From Betaproteobacteria bacterium (lineage in GTDB: Bacteria; Pseudomonadota; Gammaproteobacteria; Burkholderiales; SG8-39): DNA of 5,111 bases. The DNA lies in NCBI GenBank assembly GCA_005888925.1, contig VBCP01000457.1, forward strand, positions 1-5,111, in the 5' to 3' direction. How positions within the stretch are numbered: the stretch's first letter is position 1; each line of letters opens with the position of its first letter. Both the position numbers and the translations under genes were made by a program. Positions 1 to 5,111 of this stretch are shown in pieces. The notes beneath the pieces are model-generated. The model ran no database searches, was not told where the DNA came from, and was given only the letters and a program-made list of their open reading frames with translations.

Positions 1-630
1 ATCATCGAAACCATCGGCACGACCGAGCTGCTGCATGCGTTCATCCACAACTTCCGCGGCCGCAACCGGCCGGGCAGCTCGGGCATTCCGCTGGAGGGCT
101 ACCAGGTGAAGCTGACCGACGAGCATGGCGCCGTCGTGGAAGGAGCGGGGCGCGGACGTTTGCAGGTGAAGGGGCGTAGCGCGATCCCGTACTACCTCAA
201 CAAGCCGGACAAGACCGCGGAGCTGATCCGCGAAGGCTGGGTCACCACCGGCGACATCTACCGGCGCGACGACGAGGGCTTCTACTGGTTCGAGGGGCGC
301 AGCGACGATCTCTTCAAGTGCTCCGGCATGTGGGTCTCGCCGGGCGAGGTAGAGGAGGCGGTGATCACGCACCCCGCGGTGCTCGAAGCCGCGGTCGTCG
401 CGGAGGCGGACGACAAGGGCGCGACCATCGCCGCTGCCTATATCGCCCTGCGTCCGGGCCACAAGGCGGGCGACGCGCTAGCGAACGAGATCAAGGAGCA
501 CGCGGCGAAGAACTTGCCGCGCTTCAAGCGGCCGCAACGGATCCACTTCATGGAGGCCCTGCCGCGCACCGCGACCGGCAAGGTGCAGCGCTTCAAGCTA
601 CGTCAGATGTCAACGGAAAATCGGGGTTAG
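1..630 (+). CDS. Acyl-CoA synthetase of the benzoate-CoA ligase type, C-terminal part (5' end outside window)
   Basis: The frame is open from the first base to a TAG stop at 628-630, giving 209 residues; family members are about 500-550 aa, so roughly the last 40% is present. The enzyme class activates a carboxylate with ATP to an acyl-adenylate and transfers it to CoA in the cytoplasm. Core motifs of the adenylate-forming superfamily are seen in order: IGTTE at residues 5-9 (A5), TTGD at 82-85 (A7), GRSDDLFKCSGMWVSPGEVE at 99-118 (A8, hinge to the C-terminal lid), and PRTATGK at 188-194 with the expected catalytic Lys194 (A10). The phrase DDLFKCSGMWVSP closely resembles benzoate-CoA ligases (BclA/BadA type) rather than fatty-acyl or acetyl-CoA synthetases. 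That resemblance suggests an aromatic acid substrate, but the substrate-binding pocket lies upstream of the window. No truncation or frameshift is visible. The same-strand neighbour is the small membrane protein gene at 757. Confidence 0.88.
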   Translation: MIETIGTTELLHAFIHNFRGRNRPGSSGIPLEGYQVKLTDEHGAVVEGAGRGRLQVKGRSAIPYYLNKPDKTAELIREGWVTTGDIYRRDDEGFYWFEGRSDDLFKCSGMWVSPGEVEEAVITHPAVLEAAVVAEADDKGATIAAAYIALRPGHKAGDALANEIKEHAAKNLPRFKRPQRIHFMEALPRTATGKVQRFKLRQMSTENRG

Positions 631-640
631 GCACCGATTT
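618..640 (+). terminator. Weak stem-loop across the end of the acyl-CoA ligase gene
   Basis: AAATCGG (618-624) and CCGATTT (634-640) are perfectly complementary and enclose a 9-nt loop that contains the TAG stop. The stem is only 7 bp and no T-run follows, so an intrinsic terminator is possible but not well supported. It may be chance. Confidence 0.2.
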
Positions 641-756
641 CCTAAGCCGCCGCGGACGCTCGAGGATTGCATCGGACGGCGGGGATTCCTAACGCAATTT
701 GCCAGTACGCGTGCGCCCAGCACCTTCATCAAGTAGTTAATGCGGTATCGCGGCGA

Positions 757-1371
757 ATGAAGATAACTTGGTCATCCACCTCCGACATCCTCGCCACCAA
801 TATCGCTGCAATCGCGATTGCCGAATGGCAGCACTGGCCGCTAGTGGAACTGCTGTGGCCCTATTGGCTGCAAAGCGTGATCATCGGCTGGTACACCCGC
901 CGGCGCGTCCTTTCGCTCAGACAGTTCTCGCTCGACGAAAATACCGTCGTCCAGCCAAGCGAGGCGGCCGAGGCAATTAAGCGACAGGGGGCGGGCGTGT
1001 TCTTCCTCTTCTACGGCTTCTTCCACGTCTTGTACCTCGCTATACTCGTCGACCGGACGGACTATCCCGCTACGCCGCTCGATCTCGCCGTCATAGCGGC
1101 GCTGGGCGTGGCGTTCCTCTTCGCCCATCGCCGCAGCTACGCCCGCATCATAGAAAGCGACCGGGCGGCCCGGCCGAATATTCTCGCGGCCCTGACGTTG
1201 ATTCCGGTCATGCGAGTTGTGCCGATGCATGTGACGACGATCGTGGGTCTTGAGTTGGGTGGTACCGGCGCCGTGATCCTGTTCGGCACGCTGAAGACGC
1301 TCGCAGACGTTCTCATGCACTGGATCGAACAGCGGATGACGTCCGCCCCAACGGCGAAATCGCCAGAATGA
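757..1371 (+). CDS. Small multi-pass membrane protein, DUF6498-like, function unknown
   Basis: The 204-residue product is an integral inner-membrane protein of unknown function. Hydrophobic stretches that could span the membrane lie near residues 9-23, 27-46, 79-98, 108-124, 141-167 and 169-188, so about five or six segments. The pattern recalls DUF6498: an N-terminal W/S/T-rich start (MKITWSSTSD), a PYWLQSVIIG motif at 35-44 (members have a Y-W-x-E-x-x-I-x-G-like stretch), and a C-terminal GTLKTLADVLMH at 177-188. The open frame extends back to a TTG at 667, but those extra 30 residues are polar and unlike the family, so the ATG at 757 is preferred; no clear Shine-Dalgarno precedes it. It sits between the acyl-CoA ligase gene and the convergent oxygenase operon, with no evident functional link to either. 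The family assignment is from remembered motifs, so treat it as probable. Confidence 0.72.
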   Translation: MKITWSSTSDILATNIAAIAIAEWQHWPLVELLWPYWLQSVIIGWYTRRRVLSLRQFSLDENTVVQPSEAAEAIKRQGAGVFFLFYGFFHVLYLAILVDRTDYPATPLDLAVIAALGVAFLFAHRRSYARIIESDRAARPNILAALTLIPVMRVVPMHVTTIVGLELGGTGAVILFGTLKTLADVLMHWIEQRMTSAPTAKSPE

Positions 1372-1433
1372 CGCGCGAGAACCGACGTGCGCTAATGGCC
1401 GATAGCTGACGTCCAGCTTTAGAGCTACAAGCG

Positions 1434-2525
1434 CTACGCTCCTTCGCGGTTTTCCCCTAGCTGACTCCGCTTTTCGCCTGGCGCGATCCAGCCCGCCTGT
1501 TTGCAGATTTCCAACAGTGCTGCTTCGTCCTCTGCCGTCGGCAGCTGCTCCGGTCCATGCCATCGCTGGCCCGCATACGGGCCGTTGTGGCGATTGAAGC
1601 GCGGGTCGGTGAGGTAGAGGTGCGGCCCGTCCTCCGGGAGCAGCCGGTTCAGTAACCCCAGAAGCTTGCGCGCCTCGTCGATGAACGCAGCGCGCACCTG
1701 CTCGTTGGCATGCGATGGATTGTCGATGCCGTCGCCCCATGGTGCCTTCAATCCCCAGTCGTGGATCTTCTGCGCGCGCTTAGAGACCTCGGAGCCGAAG
1801 GCGTCGTAGCAGATCGCGAGCATGCGGTTGATGTAGCGCTGGTGGAGCTCGACCGGCACGCGATTGGCGGCGCAGATGCGCTGCATGCCCTGGTAGCCGA
1901 TCACGAGATGGAAGCCTTCCTCCTTCAGCATCGGCGCGATGCTGCGCGCGAACGGGGCGAAGGCACAGCCGGCGAACATGGTGAGCTGGTATTTGCCGAC
2001 GCGGTCGCCCCAGTTGTGCCAGGAGAAGACGTCGACCCAGTTCAGTCTTACGTTGAACATCTCGAGCAGCGCCTCGCCGCGCGTCGCGCGCCGCTCGAGG
2101 AGCTCGCGCGCCGCGGCGCGGCCCTCGTCGCCGAAGTGGGTGACGAGCAGGTAGGCCATCTGCCAGCCGTGGCGGGTTTCTTCGGTCATATGCCGCGCCA
2201 GGCGGTCCCGGTCATGGTCGGTGGGTGCACTGTCCAGCAGCGCGCGCGCCTGCTCGACGGCGCGCACCTCCGAGTCGCCCTGCCAGACGATGAGCCGCAG
2301 GAGCTCGTCCTTGATCGCGGGCGCCGGGATATCGGCGACGCGTTCCCAGCGTCGGTGGCCGGCGTAGCGGCCGAAGCCGATCTCATCGGGCACGCTGTCC
2401 GCAAATTTTGTGGTTAGCGTCACCGCCGGATCGGGGATGACGTCCAGCTCGCGGTGCCACTCGCGCATCATGTCGACCCACTCGTCGAACGCGCCGCGCT
2501 GTGCGCCGGTCGCGAGCTCGCGCAT
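1434..2525 (-). CDS. BoxB/PaaA-like di-iron aromatic (probably aryl-CoA) oxygenase
   Basis: The 363-residue protein belongs to the ferritin-like di-iron oxygenases of the PaaA/PaaC/BoxB type (phenylacetic acid catabolic family). A full ligand set is visible at the spacing remembered for BoxB: Glu86 in QGDSE, E116-T-R-H119, Asp174 in DRVGKYQ, and E203-G-F-H206. The surroundings MAYLLVTHFG (123-132), ELLERR (141-146) and DRVGKYQL (174-181) look like BoxB, the benzoyl-CoA 2,3-epoxidase, more than PaaA. It is about 110 residues shorter than BoxB (around 475 aa), mostly in the C-terminal third, so substrate or partner may differ. The ATG at 2525 shares one base with the TGA of the upstream Rieske gene (TGATG), implying translational coupling. 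The frame stays open further upstream to 2894, but that part overlaps the Rieske gene and is not family-like. The gene ends the operon; the stop is TAG at 1434-1436. No reductase (BoxA/PaaE) or hydrolase (BoxC) gene follows. Confidence 0.82.
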   Translation of the reverse strand: MRELATGAQRGAFDEWVDMMREWHRELDVIPDPAVTLTTKFADSVPDEIGFGRYAGHRRWERVADIPAPAIKDELLRLIVWQGDSEVRAVEQARALLDSAPTDHDRDRLARHMTEETRHGWQMAYLLVTHFGDEGRAAARELLERRATRGEALLEMFNVRLNWVDVFSWHNWGDRVGKYQLTMFAGCAFAPFARSIAPMLKEEGFHLVIGYQGMQRICAANRVPVELHQRYINRMLAICYDAFGSEVSKRAQKIHDWGLKAPWGDGIDNPSHANEQVRAAFIDEARKLLGLLNRLLPEDGPHLYLTDPRFNRHNGPYAGQRWHGPEQLPTAEDEAALLEICKQAGWIAPGEKRSQLGENREGA

Positions 2526-2527
2526 CA
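2523..2527 (-). promoter_or_regulatory. TGATG stop-start overlap coupling the Rieske and di-iron oxygenase genes
   Basis: Read on the minus strand, TGA (2527-2525) and ATG (2525-2523) share one base. Only a weak purine-rich AAGG-like stretch precedes the ATG, so the downstream gene probably depends on ribosomes terminating on the Rieske gene. The site also fixes the start of the di-iron oxygenase. Confidence 0.75.
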
Positions 2528-3637
2528 CGCCGCCTTCGCCTGCTCGCGCTCCTCTCGCACCAGGCGATCGATGATCTGGCGCATCGCCACCCACGCCTTG
2601 TCCTGGCCGAGATTCACCACCGGGCCCGGGCCGAAATCCATGTTGGCCTGCTGCGCCTTCACCATCGCGATGTCCTGGAGGAAGATGTCGCGCACCTGCA
2701 CGCGCAGCATGTCCGAGATCCACTGCTGGTCGAGCTTGAAGTTGTAGGCCTGCGCGAAGAAGTAGTGCGCGGTCTTCTCGGTCTCGGGCGTGATCGCATT
2801 CAGGTTCCACATCCCCATCCAGCGGCTGCGGTCGGGCGCCTGGCGCATGCCCGCGCCGGCCGGCGCCGAGCCGACATCGAGCTTGACGAAACACCAGCGG
2901 CTGCGGTCGGGCGCCTGGCGCATGCCCGCGCCGGCCGGCGCCGAGCCGACATCGAGCTTGACGAAACAGGGCGGCCCGAAGTGCGCAACCTGCCAGCGGT
3001 CGACGTTCAGGCCGTCGGGGAAATCGCCCATCTGCTTGTGGAAAGGCGCCGGCGGCATGTCCATGAGATAGCGCGAGACCTGGATGCGGTCGCCTTCGCG
3101 CGTCACCTCGAGCTCGGAGCGCGCGAAGGCGTCTGTGCCGAGCGTATCCGGGTGCAGGAATGGGAGATGGGTCGTGTCGAGCAGGTTCTCGACCAGCAGC
3201 AGATAGTTAGCATCGACGTGCAGGTAGTTGCCGCCGTAACCCCACTTGGGGTCATCCATCCAGTGGAAATCCTCGATCAGGCCCGGATCCGCTTTCGCCG
3301 GATCGCCGGTCCAGATCCAGATCCAGTGGTTCTTCTCCACGATCGGGTAGGACTTCACCTTCGCTGAAGGCGGGATGCGGTCCTGGCTCGGGATCTTCAC
3401 GCAGGTGCCCGAGGGGTCGAACTCCAGGCCGTGGTAGGGACACTTGACGACGTTGCCGATGAGCTTGCCCATCGACAGCTGCGCCTGCCGGTGGCAGCAG
3501 CGGTCCTCGAGCGCGACGGCCTTGCCCTCGACGGTGCGGTAGAGCACCACCGGATGGTCCAGGATGACGCGCCTGAGCATGCTGCGCCCGATCTCGTGAT
3601 CCCAGGCGGCGACGTACCACGCGTTGCGAACGAACAT
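2525..3637 (-). CDS. VanA-like Rieske non-heme iron oxygenase with an internal 25-residue duplication
   Basis: The 370-residue protein is the oxygenase component of a single-subunit Rieske monooxygenase or demethylase (vanillate O-demethylase VanA, toluenesulfonate monooxygenase and relatives). It starts with the typical MFVRNAWYVAAW. The [2Fe-2S] Rieske motif is C47-x-H49-x16-C66-x2-H69 (RCCHR and CPYHG). The mononuclear iron site is N151-x2-D154-x2-H157-x4-H162 (NLLDTTHLPFLH), where Asp154 would bridge electron transfer between subunits, with Asp322 (LQDIAMVKAQQ) the likely third ligand. The C-terminal catalytic domain has the usual WNLNAITPETEKTAHYFFAQ (277-296). Residues 224-248 are repeated exactly at 249-273, just before that block; relatives as remembered have this stretch once. 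A strong AGGAGG lies 5 nt before the ATG. The gene is 20 bp downstream of the broken beta-subunit gene and overlaps the next gene by one base. It needs an external reductase, none of which is in view. The substrate is unknown; a methoxylated or otherwise substituted aromatic is plausible. Confidence 0.88.
   Translation of the reverse strand: MFVRNAWYVAAWDHEIGRSMLRRVILDHPVVLYRTVEGKAVALEDRCCHRQAQLSMGKLIGNVVKCPYHGLEFDPSGTCVKIPSQDRIPPSAKVKSYPIVEKNHWIWIWTGDPAKADPGLIEDFHWMDDPKWGYGGNYLHVDANYLLLVENLLDTTHLPFLHPDTLGTDAFARSELEVTREGDRIQVSRYLMDMPPAPFHKQMGDFPDGLNVDRWQVAHFGPPCFVKLDVGSAPAGAGMRQAPDRSRWCFVKLDVGSAPAGAGMRQAPDRSRWMGMWNLNAITPETEKTAHYFFAQAYNFKLDQQWISDMLRVQVRDIFLQDIAMVKAQQANMDFGPGPVVNLGQDKAWVAMRQIIDRLVREEREQAKAA
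2819..2968 (-). repeat. Perfect 75-bp in-frame tandem duplication inside the Rieske oxygenase gene
   Basis: Bases 2819-2893 and 2894-2968 are identical at all 75 positions, and the flanking bases differ. Because 75 is a multiple of three, the frame is kept and 25 residues are doubled (starting CFVKLDVGSAPAGAG and ending DRSRW). Each copy contains a 14-bp perfect palindrome, GCGCCGGCCGGCGC (2853-2866 and 2928-2941), which could promote polymerase slippage. Absolute identity, with not even a synonymous change, indicates a very recent event or an assembly artefact. Confidence 0.97.
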
Positions 3638-3642
3638 AGGCT

Positions 3643-3648
3643 CCTCCT
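3643..3648 (-). promoter_or_regulatory. Strong ribosome binding site of the Rieske oxygenase gene
   Basis: On the minus strand AGGAGG lies 5 nt upstream of the ATG at 3637. It is the only textbook Shine-Dalgarno sequence in the operon part seen here, so this gene can be translated independently of the broken gene before it. Confidence 0.8.
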
Positions 3649-3657
3649 GGTTTTAGT

Positions 3658-4093
3658 TTAGAGCAGGATGCTCGGGTTCCGCAGATGTTGATCGCGGTTG
3701 ATCAGATTGATCTGCTTCGCCTCGATCTCCCAGCCGACCTGGCGGCGGCGCAGGCGATGGCCGCACCAGGCGGCGAGCTGGCGCGTCTCGCCGGCGCGGA
3801 ATTCCGCGATCAGCAGATTGGAGCGCACCATGATCACCGTACGTTCCTGCGTGCGGAATGCCTCCACGTTGGTGACGAGGCGCACGGTGCGCGACGGCGG
3901 CACCTGCGACCAGGCCTTGCCCGTGCCGAGGCGGTAAATGCGGTCTTCGAGCCGGCGCCGATCGTCGAAGAACACCGTCACCTCGCGCCGCGGGTCGCCG
4001 GATCTGGAGGTCGCTGACCTCCAGCTCGACGCGCTGCCAGTCGGTGAACGCCTGGACGAGGTCGGCATAGAACTGGTCGTCGACATAGCTCAT
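3658..4093 (-). pseudogene. Ring-hydroxylating dioxygenase beta subunit, frameshifted and probably short at its N-terminus
   Basis: The small beta subunit of a Rieske dioxygenase is split over two frames. Frame one, from the ATG at 4093, gives residues 1-31 (SYVDDQFYADLVQAFTDWQ...), alignable to the start of the beta-subunit fold (LLD...Y..W). From about 4002 the family-like sequence continues one frame over: GDPRREVTVFFDD, LEDRIYRLGTGKAW, RTVRLVTNVEAF, VRSNLLIAEF and a C-terminus ending NLINRDQHLRNPSILL, with a TAA at 3658-3660. Removing one base near 4003 would give about 144 residues, whereas family members have roughly 155-195. The shortfall is mainly the N-terminal helix (FLYREA-like segment), which is absent. 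No Shine-Dalgarno precedes the ATG; upstream lies a palindromic element. As it stands, translation from 4093 would run out of frame to 3653 and give a 146-residue protein with a meaningless tail. It pairs with the alpha subunit upstream. A sequencing error is the main alternative to true inactivation. Confidence 0.8.
4004..4024 (-). repeat. 9-bp perfect hairpin at the beta-subunit frameshift
   Basis: CTGGAGGTC (4004-4012) and GACCTCCAG (4016-4024) are perfect inverted repeats with a 3-nt loop. The reading-frame change in the beta-subunit gene falls at about 4003, at the foot of this stem. Tight hairpins are known sites of template-switch mutation and of sequencing error. Confidence 0.85.
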
Positions 4094-4104
4094 GGCTGAA
4101 TTTC

Positions 4105-4233
4105 TGCTGCCCCCATGTCAAGGGGGGAGGCGAGCGGCCGCAGTTTGTACGGCGGTGAGCGGGGGGTTTTGATTTTTGCGAAAACCAACCCCCCGCTCGC
4201 AAGCTCGCTGCCCCCCTTGACAGGGGGGCGGCA
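4105..4233. repeat. Nested palindromic element (MITE- or REP-like) between the alpha and beta genes
   Basis: This 129-bp unit has terminal inverted arms, 4105-4135 and 4203-4233, Watson-Crick complementary at 27 of 31 positions. Two of the other four positions are G/T and two are A/G. The arms carry the block TGTCAAGGGGGG and its complement. Inside lies a second perfect hairpin (4157-4198) and a small 4-bp one (GCCG 4137-4140 with CGGC 4150-4153). It fills most of the 148-bp gap between the alpha stop and the beta ATG. No target-site duplication is apparent at the ends and no protein is encoded. It looks like a non-autonomous mobile or dispersed repeat that folds strongly as RNA. I do not recognise a named family. 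A processing or attenuation structure in the operon mRNA is an alternative reading. Confidence 0.75.
4157..4198. repeat. Inner 12-bp perfect hairpin of the palindromic element
   Basis: GAGCGGGGGGTT (4157-4168) pairs perfectly with AACCCCCCGCTC (4187-4198) around an 18-nt loop. The loop region adds a competing pair, GGTTTT with AAAACC. On the minus strand (the operon mRNA) the stem is followed by a mixed sequence, not a T-run, so a classical intrinsic terminator is not supported, although some transcript attenuation between alpha and beta is possible. Confidence 0.8.
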
Positions 4234-4241
4234 CCGAACAC

Positions 4242-5111
4242 TCATCGGGCCAACACGATATTGGGCCGCGTCGTCATCAGCCGCTTCCATTCCTTCATGT
4301 GCTCGCGCATGAACACTTCGTCGGTCGCCGGCGCCTTGAGCGTGCCGTCGGGGAGCTCGCGCACGCGGCCGGGGATGCCGAGGCCGCGATGCATGTAGAC
4401 CCATTCGTCCTCGCAGGCGGCGAGGCCTTTCTGGATCTCCTCGAAGTTAGCGGCGTCGTCGACCTCGCCGAAGTTGGGGAAGCTCTCCTGCGTGCGCATG
4501 CGGATCGCATTCACCGCGCCGGCCATGCCCTCGAGCTCGTCCGCGTCATCGACGATCGCGGTCGCGTACCAGGTGCTGTCGGTCTCATCGACTGCGAGCG
4601 GCTGGAACACCTGGATGTGGTTGCCGAGAATCGAGAGGTTCGGAAAGATGTTGATGTTCACGGGCTGGGAGGCGGCGAGGTCGAGCGCGCGCGCGGCCTT
4701 GTCGCCGAGCTTCGCGCGGATCATCCTGGCGTAGCTCTCCATCCCGGGCTGGATGCCTTCCAGCTCCCACAGCGCGCCGGGCCGCTTCTCCACATTCGGA
4801 CGCTTGTCCTTGAAGTGGTGGCCGCGGCCGAAGTACTGCACGTACATCGGCGCCTCGTCGGGCTTGCCCATGTAGAACGACATGCCCTTCGTCGGATCGG
4901 GCTCCTTGCGATTCTCCATCTCCAGGAGCGAGCGATGCGAGAAAACCACGTGGTAACCGTCTGCAGAGTTGTCGTACGCGAGCTTCCAGTTGCCCTTGAA
5001 CTTGAGCCGGCTCGCTTCCGTCACCTGTACGCGCCCGCCGGGGTTGCGGTCGAGCCACTCGTTGATCGGCTGCTTCGCCGCACCGAGATAGTCCGGCAAC
5101 GAGGGGGCATC
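4242..5111 (-). CDS. Aromatic ring-hydroxylating dioxygenase alpha subunit, catalytic C-terminal part (5' end outside window)
   Basis: The frame is open from the right edge to a TGA at 4244-4242, giving 289 residues; full alpha subunits have about 420-460, so the N-terminal Rieske domain is beyond the window. A TTG at 5099 is just an internal Leu codon. The catalytic domain shows FKGNWKLAYDNSADGYHVVFSH (residues 38-59), carrying N48-x2-D51-x2-H54-x4-H59: the bridging Asp and the two His iron ligands. The third carboxylate ligand is probably one of Asp218/Asp219 in EVDDAANFEEIQKGL. The ending (TDEVFMREHMKEWKRLM) is complete and family-like. The protein would form an alpha-beta oligomer that dihydroxylates an aromatic ring or carboxylated arene using electrons from a ferredoxin and reductase not seen here. 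The beta partner follows on the same strand, separated by the palindromic element instead of the usual short gap. The substrate cannot be assigned. Confidence 0.9.
   Translation of the reverse strand, partial: DAPSLPDYLGAAKQPINEWLDRNPGGRVQVTEASRLKFKGNWKLAYDNSADGYHVVFSHRSLLEMENRKEPDPTKGMSFYMGKPDEAPMYVQYFGRGHHFKDKRPNVEKRPGALWELEGIQPGMESYARMIRAKLGDKAARALDLAASQPVNINIFPNLSILGNHIQVFQPLAVDETDSTWYATAIVDDADELEGMAGAVNAIRMRTQESFPNFGEVDDAANFEEIQKGLAACEDEWVYMHRGLGIPGRVRELPDGTLKAPATDEVFMREHMKEWKRLMTTRPNIVLAR

Noticed and set aside
667..756. Earlier TTG start for the DUF6498-like protein
   Set aside because: The added 30 residues are polar and Cys/His/Gln-rich, unlike the family, and the family-like sequence begins at the ATG at 757.
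631..756. Promoter for the membrane protein gene
   Set aside because: No convincing -35/-10 pair or operator-like palindrome can be picked out by eye in this stretch.
1372..1433. Bidirectional terminator in the convergent gap
   Set aside because: Only 4-bp AGCT inverted repeats and no T-runs are seen; nothing reaches the standard of an intrinsic terminator.
1710..2417. Plus-strand open frame of 235 codons opposite the di-iron oxygenase gene
   Set aside because: The minus-strand gene has all catalytic ligands conserved, and the antisense frame shows no recognisable domain.
2819..2968. CRISPR-like or coding tandem-repeat domain
   Set aside because: There are only two directly abutting copies with no spacers, and they lie within a well-defined enzyme gene.
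2501..3367. Long plus-strand open frame opposite the Rieske and di-iron oxygenase genes
   Set aside because: It is an antisense mirror of well-recognised genes in GC-rich DNA. Its protein is rich in Arg, Ala and His with no family features.
3995..4040. Programmed ribosomal frameshift in the beta subunit
   Set aside because: No slippery heptamer is visible, ring-hydroxylating beta subunits are not known to be made this way, and the product would still lack its usual N-terminus.
4090..4404. Small minus-strand open frame running through the palindromic element
   Set aside because: It overlaps the end of the alpha subunit gene out of frame, and its protein is an Arg/Pro-rich mirror with no family likeness.

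Overview
The window reads as a high-GC proteobacterial chromosome fragment, most likely from an aerobic soil or water alpha- or betaproteobacterium that degrades aromatic compounds. This rests on the strongly G/C-biased third codon positions, the tightly packed genes and the families present. The genus cannot be told from the sequence.

Layout. Plus strand: 1-630 is the 3' part of an acyl-CoA synthetase of the benzoate-CoA ligase type. After a 126-bp gap with no convincing promoter comes a small multi-pass membrane protein resembling the DUF6498 family (757-1371). A 62-bp convergent gap (1372-1433) without a clear terminator follows. The rest lies on the minus strand and looks like one operon, read from the right edge leftwards. 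It begins with the catalytic part of a ring-hydroxylating dioxygenase alpha subunit (5111-4242, 5' end outside the window). Next is a nested palindromic element filling most of the alpha-beta gap (4105-4233), then the matching beta subunit, which is broken by a frameshift (4093-3658). A VanA-like Rieske oxygenase (3637-2525) follows and carries a perfect 75-bp in-frame tandem duplication. The last gene is a ferritin-like di-iron oxygenase related to BoxB/PaaA (2525-1434), whose start codon overlaps the stop codon of the Rieske gene.

How they may work together. A two-subunit Rieske dioxygenase, a single-subunit Rieske oxygenase and a BoxB-like di-iron epoxidase are encoded in a row. A benzoate-CoA-ligase-like enzyme is encoded nearby on the other strand. 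Known BoxB and PaaA enzymes act on aryl-CoA thioesters, so the set suggests ring activation or demethylation combined with a CoA-thioester route. The substrate cannot be inferred from sequence alone. No ferredoxin, reductase, BoxA/BoxC homologue or regulator is visible, so electron-transfer partners must lie outside the window.

Three anomalies crowd into this one operon: the palindromic insertion next to the beta-subunit start, the beta frameshift located at a 9-bp hairpin, and the exact 75-bp duplication. They suggest either recent decay of the operon or errors in the underlying assembly. Telling these apart is the first thing worth checking.
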